DNA of 64,000 nt from Thermohalobaculum xanthum (GTDB lineage: Bacteria > Pseudomonadota > Alphaproteobacteria > Rhodobacterales > Rhodobacteraceae), in contig NZ_JAEHHL010000012.1 of assembly GCF_016623495.1 (NCBI RefSeq), positions 62,001-126,000 on the forward strand, in the 5' to 3' direction. The notes beneath the pieces are model-generated. The model had not been told where the DNA came from. It saw only the letters and a list, made by a program, of their open reading frames with translations, and ran no database searches. Positions 36,167-46,003 of this stretch are shown in pieces. The first letter of the stretch is position 1. Every line of letters begins with the position of its first letter. Made by a program: the position numbers and the translations under genes.

Positions 36167-36198
36167 GCGATCCCGCCGCGGACCTGCCGCGGGATCGC
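36167..36198 (-). terminator. Hairpin between acs and the DUF4212/symporter operon
   Basis: GCGATCCCGC (36167-36176) and GCGGGATCGC (36189-36198) form a perfect 10-bp stem. It is placed just downstream of acs and upstream of the symporter genes, so it may separate the two transcripts. No T tract is visible. Confidence 0.45.
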
Positions 36199-36238
36199 AC
36201 GGGGGCGGGGAGCATGGCCCCGCACCCCGCTCACACGG

Positions 36239-38182
<1,944 letters not shown>

Positions 38183-38676
38183 CGCGAATCCTCCCAGAAC
38201 GTTTCGCATCCCCTGTGCGACGTCCGTCGGGCATGCGATCGTTTCTGCCCGCGGCGACGCTGCTTCGGCAATTTCCTAACACAAGTGAAACGCCGTGTAA
38301 TCAATTGAAATTGGGCGGAAAATTTGTCAAAATTTTTTCCCTCTGATCCTCTGGATTGAAAAATATTTACATATTTCCAATTTTTCTCATGTTTTCAGAC
38401 GCTTTCAGGAACTGCTCCGATCGAGGGCAACGCGCGCGCATCGAATCCTTCACTCGCATGGGCGCTCGATGCCGCGCGATGGGGACAGTTTGCCGCGCGA
38501 AAGATCAGCGGATCATGCCTGATCCGGCCCTGAAACGGAGCCCGATCCGCCTCATCCGCGCGTCCCGCTGAAACGAGCGCAAGAATCGTCGAGCATGATT
38601 CTTGCGCGGGTTTCGTTGTTGCCCTGGGCCGAGAGCGTGCGCAGCAATCCGTCGCAGCGCGGCGCCGAAGAAAAGA
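38183..38676. other. Divergent AT-rich intergenic region acs / TPR-GT2-Stf0 gene
   Basis: No gene is convincing in these 494 bases. From about 38,270 to 38,400 the composition falls far below the surrounding GC content, with several A/T runs, as expected for two divergent promoters. Right of it, 38,570-38,614 forms a long hairpin. An open frame at 38,356-38,571 lacks homology and a good ribosome site. Confidence 0.65.
38570..38614 (+). repeat. Long inverted repeat (hairpin) in the leader of the glycosyltransferase-sulfotransferase gene
   Basis: GCGCAAGAATC (38577-38587) pairs perfectly with GATTCTTGCGC (38597-38607) around a 9-base loop. The arms extend outward by GAAAC/GTTTC with two mismatches, giving an 18-bp stem with 16 pairs. 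It sits about 60 bases before the likely start codon. Confidence 0.7.
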
Positions 38677-41600
38677 ATGGAAACTGCATGTGTAATGCTC
38701 GCGCGAATGCCTCGCACGACGCATGCTGCACTCTGGATCCGTCGAACCAGGATGACGCCGAGAAGCTACTCGAAGTACCGCCTGAGCACGGCGGCGGATG
38801 TGCTGAAAGGATCGCACCAAGTCGCGCACAGGATGATCCGCGCCCTCTTGCGGCGATCGCACTTCACGCTCGCAGAACGCATGACGGCGCGGCTTGCACA
38901 CGGACACGGTCAGGATGCCGCGCTCCAGCACGTGCTCGCCGCACTGCGCTGGGCGCGTGACGATATTCCCGGAGCGCTCGATGCGTCACGCAACGCCGTT
39001 GCGCTCGAGCCAAGGAACCAGCGGCACAGGGTTCTGCACGCGTCGGTTCACAATTCCGCCGGCGACGTGGCTCGCGCCTTGTCGGTGCTCGGCGACGAAC
39101 GGCCGAACCATGAGCCGGTCCAGAGCCTTCGACTGCGCATCACCTTGCACCTCGCGCGCCGGGATCTCCACAGCGCGCTGCGTCTCGCCCGGATGGCGTA
39201 CCGCCGCTTTCCCGGGCTGCCCGAGCCTGCCCGACTGCTGATCACGGCCCTGATCGAGACCGGAAACTTCGCGGAAGCGGATGCGCTCTGCGCAAGAGCC
39301 TGCACCGATTCCCCCTCCAACCGGATCTTCTGGCACCTGCGCGCGCAAATCCACGAGCGCCTCGGGGATCTGAGGGTGGCGAGAGAGGCGCTGGCTCATG
39401 CGCTATCATTGGACCCCGACGATCTCCGGGCTCTTGAAGCGGACTTGCGCCTGCAAGTCATGCAAAGCGATCAGGAGAGCGCTCGGGAGCGCGCCCGCGC
39501 CTTCACCGACCGGATTGATCTGGCATCGTTCCCGAACAAGGCAGCGCTTTTGCGCCTCTTCGACACGGTACAGCTGGATCCGCCGAGCGCACTCCTCGAG
39601 CACATTGCCCGCCAGGAATGTGACACTGCGGATGCGGCACTCGGTGCATTCTCGGCCAGCATTGCGCTTTCCGACAAGGATATGGCGCTAAGAGCGTTCG
39701 ATGCGATCCTGAGCTTCGGAACGCACGATACGCGGCTGCTCGGGCCGCTGAAGATGCTGGGCGACACGCTCGATCCCGAGGCCGCCGGACGCGGGCTTCC
39801 CACGCCGTCCTGGCTGTTGCGCAAGCTGGAGGCGGCCGGACTGCGGCAGACCGCCGGTGACCCGCTGCTCGCGGCGGCGGACGATCTCACAATGCGCATC
39901 CTCCACGACGGGCCCAGCGAGGGCGACGCGCCACGCGTGAGCTTCATCTGCCCCATCCATCGGGCGCAGGATGTGTCCAACCTACTTGCCCAGATCAACC
40001 GCCAGCGCTGGCCCGACGCAGAAGTCATCTTCTGCGTCAACGGCGAAGGCATCGACCCGGCGTCGCTCCGCCCGGATCCATCCACCGGCTTTCCTGTCCG
40101 CCATCTGGTCCTGCCACCGGGCAAGACGATCGGTCACTATCTCAATAAGGCGATCGACCTTGCCGAGGGAGATGTTGTCGTCAGGTTCGACGCCGACGAC
40201 AGGTACGCGGCCGATTACACCCGCTGCATGGTCGGCTTCCTATTGGCGTCGGAGGCGGACATCGTGTCGATGAGCCCCTATTGCTTCCACTTCGAGAGCC
40301 TTGGGCAGACCTACCTTCTGCACCCACCATCTCCGGAGATCGCCCGGGACCTTGGCGCGGGCAATCGTCAGGCGATCGGGAGCGGATCGAGCCTATGCGC
40401 GCGACGCAGGGCGTTCGCGACGGTTCGGTTCGACGAGACCTTGAGGCTCGGAGAGGACGTCAATTTCTACCGACGAGCCATCGCCTCGGGACTGCGGGTT
40501 TGCGGCTTGCCCGGGCACTTCCACACCGCGAAACGCCGTGTCGATAAGACGGCGCATACATGGAAGGTCGCCGATGCGAACATGATCGCGTCGGATTCCC
40601 TCTATTTGGGAGAGGGGTGCGTGATCCTGCGACCCGGAGAGTGCGCGGCGCCCCCGGCAGATGACCCTTTCTGCGGACTCTTCGAGGATCCGGCATTTGT
40701 ATCGTTCGCTGAACTGCGAGCGGAAGCTGCCCTCAGGTCGATACCGGGGCGGCTGCGGATCCTCCGTGGGCCGAACACCCCGCTTCCCAACCGAGCGGGC
40801 CCGTATCTCGACGTCGCTCTGGCGGAAGAAGCGAGGCGATCGGACGATGCGCTGTGTATCGTGGTCGCGCCGGATGACCCGGCTCTCGAAGATAGGGTTG
40901 CTGAGCGCCATGGAGGTCTTTCCTTCACGCGCGATATCGTGCCGCGGCTTGCATGCCGCGATCGCGTCGCGTTCGCACGTGCTGGCGGTATCACCCGCGC
41001 GGACCGCAATCGGTTCGCACAACGCTTCGAGGGCGCGGGGACGCGGTATGCGATCCTTGCCAATCCGCGTTCCGGGTCGGAACACCTGTGTGCCCTGCTC
41101 GCGTCTGTGGGGCTCGGCCGTCCGGCCGAGCACTTTCGCGCACCCCTGATCGCGGCACTGGCCTGCAAACGCGCCCCGGACGGCGCGTTGCGCGAGGTCT
41201 TCGGACAGATCGAACACGAAGGCGTCGTCGGCACGAAGCTGCTTACGCAGTACCTCTTCGAACCGGCGGCGGGGGACGCCGGCGACCGCCTTCTCGGCTG
41301 GATGGTCGATGCTGGATTTTGCTTTGTTCGCGTCGGACGCCGGGAGACCGAGTCGGCTGTGAGCTCCTACGTGGCGGAAGCGCTCGGGGTCTGGCACCAC
41401 GAGAACCGAGCCGGCCCGCGATCAGCATTGAAGGAAGCACCCGCGACAATGCCGCCATATGATTTCGCGGCACTCAGCGCCAAATTTCGCCGCTACGCGG
41501 CCTGGACGCGCCAGCTCGACGATGCCGTGGGGCGCCTGATCCCGGATGATAAACTAATAAGGATCAACTACGCGCAGGTCGCGCGAAGACCCAAACATAC

Positions 41601-41775
41601 GCTGAGACGCGTTGCCGAGTTTCTCGAGGCGCCGTTCCTGCCGGGGATGACGCCGATCAGCCGCCTCGTTCCCGCAACGACGCGCGCGCCGGAGATCCGC
41701 GCCTACCGCGAACGCTTCGCGCAGGACTTGGCGCTTGGCGGGGTACCAAACGACGCGGCAAAGAGGACCGGCTGA
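38677..41775 (+). CDS. TPR - GT2 glycosyltransferase - Stf0 sulfotransferase fusion
   Basis: About 1,032 residues. The first third is helical and TPR-like (two or three units, for example HSALRLARMAYRRFPGLPEPARLLITALIE and NRIFWHLRAQIHERLGDLRVAREALAHALSLDP). A GT2 (GT-A fold) domain starts at about residue 420 (VSFICPIHRAQDVSNLLAQI) with DADD at 505-508 (VVRFDADDRYAADYTR). From about 790 an Stf0-type sulfotransferase follows: LANPRSGSEHLC (PAPS loop, 797-801), KLLTQYLFE, RRETESAVSSYVAEALGVWH. No membrane segment or signal peptide is visible. The start at ATG 38677 is my choice (AAGAAAAGA just upstream); a TTG opening at 38602 would lie inside the hairpin. I infer a cytoplasmic protein that builds and sulfates a glycan. 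Confidence 0.85.
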   Translation: METACVMLARMPRTTHAALWIRRTRMTPRSYSKYRLSTAADVLKGSHQVAHRMIRALLRRSHFTLAERMTARLAHGHGQDAALQHVLAALRWARDDIPGALDASRNAVALEPRNQRHRVLHASVHNSAGDVARALSVLGDERPNHEPVQSLRLRITLHLARRDLHSALRLARMAYRRFPGLPEPARLLITALIETGNFAEADALCARACTDSPSNRIFWHLRAQIHERLGDLRVAREALAHALSLDPDDLRALEADLRLQVMQSDQESARERARAFTDRIDLASFPNKAALLRLFDTVQLDPPSALLEHIARQECDTADAALGAFSASIALSDKDMALRAFDAILSFGTHDTRLLGPLKMLGDTLDPEAAGRGLPTPSWLLRKLEAAGLRQTAGDPLLAAADDLTMRILHDGPSEGDAPRVSFICPIHRAQDVSNLLAQINRQRWPDAEVIFCVNGEGIDPASLRPDPSTGFPVRHLVLPPGKTIGHYLNKAIDLAEGDVVVRFDADDRYAADYTRCMVGFLLASEADIVSMSPYCFHFESLGQTYLLHPPSPEIARDLGAGNRQAIGSGSSLCARRRAFATVRFDETLRLGEDVNFYRRAIASGLRVCGLPGHFHTAKRRVDKTAHTWKVADANMIASDSLYLGEGCVILRPGECAAPPADDPFCGLFEDPAFVSFAELRAEAALRSIPGRLRILRGPNTPLPNRAGPYLDVALAEEARRSDDALCIVVAPDDPALEDRVAERHGGLSFTRDIVPRLACRDRVAFARAGGITRADRNRFAQRFEGAGTRYAILANPRSGSEHLCALLASVGLGRPAEHFRAPLIAALACKRAPDGALREVFGQIEHEGVVGTKLLTQYLFEPAAGDAGDRLLGWMVDAGFCFVRVGRRETESAVSSYVAEALGVWHHENRAGPRSALKEAPATMPPYDFAALSAKFRRYAAWTRQLDDAVGRLIPDDKLIRINYAQVARRPKHTLRRVAEFLEAPFLPGMTPISRLVPATTRAPEIRAYRERFAQDLALGGVPNDAAKRTG

Positions 41776-41913
41776 ACGGCGCGCGCGCCGCTGGTCCGCG
41801 ACACACGACAGCGCATGGCGCAAGGTTTTTTGCTGTTGCGCTCGGCGCCACCGCATTGGAGGCTCGACGATGCCGGACGACGCGCGGCCGGCGCCTCGGG
41901 AGGGCATTTTGTC

Positions 41914-42492
41914 ATGTACCGCGCCCGCCTCTTCGCGATCCGCCATGCGGCGGCGTTCGAATGGATCTACCAGCGTCTCGAGCGGCTGATGATCGCCTGC
42001 GACCCGGTCTTCGCCCGGATCGGCTACGAGCGCGTCGAGCGGCCGATCGCACTGGTCGAGCGCGGCGTGAAGGGCGTGCTCTTCGACTGCAAGATGTGCG
42101 GACAGTGCGTCCTGTCGTCGACCGGCATGTCCTGCCCGATGAATTGTCCCAAGGAGCTGCGCAACGGGCCCTGCGGCGGCGTGCGCCCGGGCGGCTATTG
42201 CGAGGTGAAGCCCTGGATGCGTTGTGTCTGGGCGCTGGCCTGGGACGGGTCCTCGCGGATGAAGGGCGGCGACAAGATCCGCGAGGTGCTGCCCCCGGTC
42301 GACCGCAGCCTCAAGGGGTCGTCCTCCTGGCTGCGGGTCAGCCGCGAGAAGGCCGCCCGGTTGCGGGAGGCGCGGGAGGCTGCACGCACCACGATCGCGC
42401 AGGCCTTCCCCGGCGCGCGCGCGAACGAGCCCGCGGTCGCCCCGCTCGCCACCGAGCCCGCAAGCGCCGTGAACCGCGAGCAGCGCCAATGA
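41914..42492 (+). CDS. Methylenetetrahydrofolate reductase C-terminal (Cys-rich) domain protein
   Basis: A 192-residue protein of the MTHFR_C (PF12225) family, the zinc or Fe-S partner of certain MetF proteins. The centre is a Cys-rich block, FDCKMCGQCVLSSTGMSCPM followed by NCPKELRNGPCGGVRPGGYC, with seven or more Cys residues. The C-terminal half is charged and helical. ATG 41914 is preceded by CGGGAGGGCATTTTGTC; a longer frame from 41815 has no evidence. It ends in an ATGA overlap with the MetF-like gene, so the two are coupled and probably form a complex. Confidence 0.92.
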   Translation: MYRARLFAIRHAAAFEWIYQRLERLMIACDPVFARIGYERVERPIALVERGVKGVLFDCKMCGQCVLSSTGMSCPMNCPKELRNGPCGGVRPGGYCEVKPWMRCVWALAWDGSSRMKGGDKIREVLPPVDRSLKGSSSWLRVSREKAARLREAREAARTTIAQAFPGARANEPAVAPLATEPASAVNREQRQ

Positions 42493-43508
42493 GCGGGTTC
42501 GAGGACCACGGCGATTTCGTCCGGCCCTACGAGGAGCCGCCACCGGGCCATGTCTCGAGCAGCCGGCTCGAGCGCGTGCTGCGCTCCGGCCGCTTCGCGG
42601 TGACCGCCGAGCTGAACCCGCCCGACAGCGCGGACCCGGCGGACGTGTTCGAGGCGGCGCGGCCGCTCGGCGAGGTGGCGGACGCGATCAATGCCACCGA
42701 TGCGTCGGGCGCCAACTGCCACATGTCCTCGATCGGGATCAGTGCGCTCCTGACCCGCGCGGGATACGGCACCGTCTACCAGATCTCGTGCCGCGACCGG
42801 AACCGCATCGCGATCCAGGGCGACGTGCTGGGCGCGGCTGCGATGGGGGTGCGAAACGTGCTGTGCCTGACCGGCGACGGCGTCGGGGTCGGCGACCAGC
42901 CGGGTGCGAAGCCCGTCTTCGATTTCGACTCGCTCTCGCTCCTGAGAACCATCCGGACGATGCGTGACGACGGGGTCTTCCTGTCGGGGCGCAAGATCTC
43001 GCGTCCACCGCGCATGTTCCTCGGCGCGGCCGAGAACCCCTGCATCGAGCCGCATGAGTGGCGCCCGGAACGTCTGGCGAAGAAGGTCGATGCGGGCGCC
43101 GAGTTCATCCAGACCAACTACATCTTCGATATCCCGCTCTTCGAGAAGTTCATGGCGCGGGTCCGGGACCTCGGTCTCGACAAGCGCGTCTTCATCCTTG
43201 CGGGCGTGGGGCCGCTCGCCTCGGCGAAGGCCGCGCGCTGGATGCGCTCGAACGTTCCAGGCATCCACATTCCCGACAGCGTGATCGCCCGGATGGAAGG
43301 CGCGCAGAAGCCGGGCGAGGAAGGCAAGAAGCTCTGCATCGAGCTCATCCAGAGGATGCGGGAGATCCCGGGCGTGGCGGGTGTGCATGTCATGGCCTAC
43401 CGCCGCGAGCACCAGGTCTCCGAGATCATCCTCGAATCCGGCGTGCTCGAGGGCCGCCGTGCGCGGCGGCGCGGCAGCGAGCCGACGGGCGCCGGTCCCG
43501 AGGCATGA
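42489..43508 (+). CDS. metF: Methylenetetrahydrofolate reductase (MetF family)
   Basis: A 339-residue flavoprotein interconverting methylene- and methyl-tetrahydrofolate. RFAVTAELNPPDSADPADVF is the TIM-barrel start, with the catalytic Glu. YQISCRDRNRIAIQGDVLGA and GVRNVLCLTGDGVGVGDQPG follow, matching the folate and FAD sites. GAEFIQTNYIFDIPLFEKFM, then GVHVMAYRREHQVSEII, complete the barrel. Coupled by ATGA with the Cys-rich partner, an arrangement seen in one-carbon oxidation clusters of Rhodobacterales and in acetogens. No corrinoid methyltransferase is visible here, so a methionine or methyl-group-oxidation role cannot be chosen. The symbol is by family, not by proven role. Confidence 0.9.
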   Translation: MSGFEDHGDFVRPYEEPPPGHVSSSRLERVLRSGRFAVTAELNPPDSADPADVFEAARPLGEVADAINATDASGANCHMSSIGISALLTRAGYGTVYQISCRDRNRIAIQGDVLGAAAMGVRNVLCLTGDGVGVGDQPGAKPVFDFDSLSLLRTIRTMRDDGVFLSGRKISRPPRMFLGAAENPCIEPHEWRPERLAKKVDAGAEFIQTNYIFDIPLFEKFMARVRDLGLDKRVFILAGVGPLASAKAARWMRSNVPGIHIPDSVIARMEGAQKPGEEGKKLCIELIQRMREIPGVAGVHVMAYRREHQVSEIILESGVLEGRRARRRGSEPTGAGPEA

Positions 43509-43623
43509 TGGCACCGGGACCGCGACGCCTCATTCCACCACACATTTCGGCAAAGAAGATCGTTGCGGGAACGGGGCGAGATGGGCTCAACTCGTGCTGG
43601 TTCATTAAGGGGGAGACCGCCGG

Positions 43624-44088
43624 ATGAGATTCCGTGACGCTGATCGGATGCCCGCTCGGCTCCGAGCGCTTTTGACGGGCGGCATCGCAGCATTGGTGCT
43701 TGCCACCAGCGCGACCGCCGAGGATCGCGAGGTCACCGCGCGTGTCGAGATCTCGCAGGTTCAGGTGGCATTCCTGTTCAGCGGAAATGTCGGCGGGGGC
43801 AAGCTCCACTTCAACGGCAAGACCTACGACTTCTCGGTCGGCGGCCTGGGCATCGGCGGGATCGGGGCGTCGAAGATCGAGGCCACCGGCGATGTCTACG
43901 GCCTGAAGAAGGTCGAGGATTTCCCGGGCGCGTACGTGCAGGGACGCTACGGTGTCGCGGCGGGCTCGAAGAGCACGGGCGAGTTGTTCCTCGAGAACTC
44001 CGCGGGCGTCAGCCTGCGGCTGCAGGCGAAGCGCGAGGGGCTTGCCCTCTCGCTTGGCGGCGACGCCGTCTACATCACGTTCGATTGA
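43624..44088 (+). CDS. Secreted protein of unknown function (possible DUF1134/EipA-like)
   Basis: A 154-residue protein with an N-terminal signal peptide (LTGGIAALVLATSATAE). The mature part is beta-rich and Gly-rich: FLFSGNVGGGKLHFNGKTYDF, SVGGLGIGGIGASKIEATGDVYGLKK, then AYVQGRYGVAAGSKSTG. This pattern recalls the DUF1134/EipA or YSC84-like fold, but the match is by eye only. It is followed within 12 bases by another secreted protein. ATG 43624 follows AAGGGGGAGACCGCCGG. Confidence 0.75.
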   Translation: MRFRDADRMPARLRALLTGGIAALVLATSATAEDREVTARVEISQVQVAFLFSGNVGGGKLHFNGKTYDFSVGGLGIGGIGASKIEATGDVYGLKKVEDFPGAYVQGRYGVAAGSKSTGELFLENSAGVSLRLQAKREGLALSLGGDAVYITFD

Positions 44089-44099
44089 GGGAGAGCGTC

Positions 44100-44642
44100 A
44101 TGCGAAGCGCGCGAAAGACTGCTGCACTGGCCCTCGCCACGATCGGTCTGATGACGGGCGGCATCGGATCCGCAGCCGCAGAGCCCGTCACATTTGACGC
44201 CGTATCGATGTGGGAGGCGAACGGCACCGTCGTGCAGTCCGCGAGCGACCGGAATGTCTTCGCGGGCGAGGTCAGCGGCCCCTACGCCATCGACACCGGG
44301 AAGGGGCCGGTACCGGCGGGACGGATCATCTGCGTGGGGACCGTCGCGGCCGCGATCAGCACCGGCGAGCAGGTCGGCAAGGGCGAATGCCAGATCGTGG
44401 CGATGGACGGAGCGATCGCCTTCGGGCGGTTCGAGTGCTCGGGGCTCCGCCTCGTTGGCTGCAGCGGCATCTTCGAGATCACTGGCGGGGAAGGCCGGCT
44501 GGAAGGCGCCAAGGGCAGCGGCAAGATCGTCGTGCGCAGGGCCGAGACCAGTTTCAAGGTTCAGAACGGCAGCCTGCGCGAGGAGGCGTTCGGTGTGGCG
44601 TTCTGGAAGGACATGACCCTGGAGATGCCTGAAAAGAACTGA
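44100..44642 (+). CDS. Secreted Cys- and Gly-rich protein of unknown function
   Basis: A 180-residue protein with a signal peptide (TAALALATIGLMTGGIGSAAAE). The mature domain has short beta strands with regularly spaced Gly and Cys residues: RIICVGTVAAA, GKGECQIVAMDG, RFECSGLRLVGCSGIFEITG, then GGEGRLEGAKGSGKIV. The GGEGRLEGAKG phrase resembles calycin or allene-oxide-cyclase-like barrels. I do not claim the family. Four Cys residues fit two disulfides in the periplasm. ATG 44100 has TTGAGGGAGAGCGTC upstream, close after the preceding gene, so probably one operon. Confidence 0.75.
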   Translation: MRSARKTAALALATIGLMTGGIGSAAAEPVTFDAVSMWEANGTVVQSASDRNVFAGEVSGPYAIDTGKGPVPAGRIICVGTVAAAISTGEQVGKGECQIVAMDGAIAFGRFECSGLRLVGCSGIFEITGGEGRLEGAKGSGKIVVRRAETSFKVQNGSLREEAFGVAFWKDMTLEMPEKN

Positions 44643-44743
44643 CACTGGCCGTCCGTGAGGGAATTCGGCGGACCGCCGCCACGTCCGTGGGCGCCATCAC
44701 CAAGGCGCGTGGGCGCCGCAGCAGTCCGGGGGAAAATGCGCCA

Positions 44744-46003
44744 ATGACACGCCTCGAAAATACCCGGACGCCTGGGCGGCGCGGAGGCGCCGCTCTGGTG
44801 CTTGCGTTCGTCGCCGTGGTCGCGATGCTTGCAGGCGCCTGCACGACCGTCCTCACGCGCAGCCCCGTGCCGGCGTCCGAGGCCGAGACCGCCGCGCCCT
44901 ATGGCATCGTGTCGAAAGGCGGCAACCGGGTCAGGGACTGGGGTGACGAACTTTCGGCCGGAACACGCGACGATCTGATCGCGAACTGGTCCAAGCTCCA
45001 GCGCGCGGCGCACAAGGACGCAATTGCCGCCGGCGAGCCGATCCGGGAAATCAGTCTCGCACTTTCGGGCGGCGGCCCGGATGGCGCCTTCGGTGCGGGC
45101 GTGCTCAATGGCTGGAGTGCGCGCGGCGACCGGCCCGAGTTCACGATCGTGACCGGGATTTCCACCGGCGCGATCATCGCGGTCTTCGCCTTTCTCGGCC
45201 CTGATTACGATGACGAGCTGACTGAAGTTTATACCACCTATGAAACCAGCCAGCTGATGCAGCGGGCGATCTTCGCCGGCCTGACCGGGGGCACCGCGTT
45301 GATGGACACACGCGGCTACCGCGGATTGATCGAGAGGTACATCGACGACACGGTGGTCCAGCGCTTGGCCGAGGAGTACGAGCGCGGGCGCGCCCTGCTC
45401 ATCGGCACGACGAACCTTGATGCCGCGCGGCCGGTCTTCTGGAACGCCAGCGCGATCGCCGCGAGCGGGCATCCGATGGCCAAGCGCCTGATCCATGACA
45501 TCGTCCAGGCGTCTTCCGCGATCCCCGCCGTCTTTCCCCCGGTCCTGATCCCGGTCGTCACGGCCGACGGCAAGACCTACGACGAGATGCATGTCGACGG
45601 CGGGGCGACACAGCAGGTGATGTTCTTCAGCCCCGAACTGCCGATGCGGCTTGTCGACGAGGCCGTGGGAGCGCGCTTCGATCGCTCGATCTACGTGATC
45701 ATGAACAACAAGCTGCGCAAGCCATATGACCCGGTGCGGCCGCGCGTGGTGTCGATCGCGGGCTCGGCGCTCTCCAGCCTGCTGGGCGGCGCGGGGTCCG
45801 GCGATGTCTACAAGATCTACGCGATCGCCGAGCGTGACGGCATCGAGCTCAACGTCCTCGCAGTGCCGACGGACTTCGACCGCGAGCCCCAAGAGGCCTT
45901 CGACCGGGACTACATGAAGGCGCTCTACGACGTTGGATACGAGATCGGCCTTGCCGGTGACGGCTGGTCCCCGACCCCCCCCGAGTTCGAGCCGTGGCCC
46001 TGA
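44744..46003 (+). CDS. Patatin-like phospholipase, probable lipoprotein
   Basis: A 419-residue protein. LAFVAVVAMLAGAC gives a lipoprotein-like signal with a non-ideal lipobox. The patatin hydrolase domain begins ISLALSGGGPDGAFGAGVLNG (oxyanion hole), followed by the nucleophile elbow VTGISTGAI (GxSxG) and the catalytic Asp in VDGGAT. It should act on phospholipids or lipid esters at the periplasmic face of a membrane. The ATG at 44744 fits a GGGGGA site upstream. It overlaps the MscS gene by one base (TGATG), so the pair is coupled. Confidence 0.9.
   Translation: MTRLENTRTPGRRGGAALVLAFVAVVAMLAGACTTVLTRSPVPASEAETAAPYGIVSKGGNRVRDWGDELSAGTRDDLIANWSKLQRAAHKDAIAAGEPIREISLALSGGGPDGAFGAGVLNGWSARGDRPEFTIVTGISTGAIIAVFAFLGPDYDDELTEVYTTYETSQLMQRAIFAGLTGGTALMDTRGYRGLIERYIDDTVVQRLAEEYERGRALLIGTTNLDAARPVFWNASAIAASGHPMAKRLIHDIVQASSAIPAVFPPVLIPVVTADGKTYDEMHVDGGATQQVMFFSPELPMRLVDEAVGARFDRSIYVIMNNKLRKPYDPVRPRVVSIAGSALSSLLGGAGSGDVYKIYAIAERDGIELNVLAVPTDFDREPQEAFDRDYMKALYDVGYEIGLAGDGWSPTPPEFEPWP

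Noticed and set aside
38356-38571. A 71-codon plus-strand frame upstream of the fusion gene
   Set aside because: It begins with TTG in an AT-rich region without a ribosome site, has no homology, and its composition changes midway. Its end close to the hairpin is suggestive but not enough.
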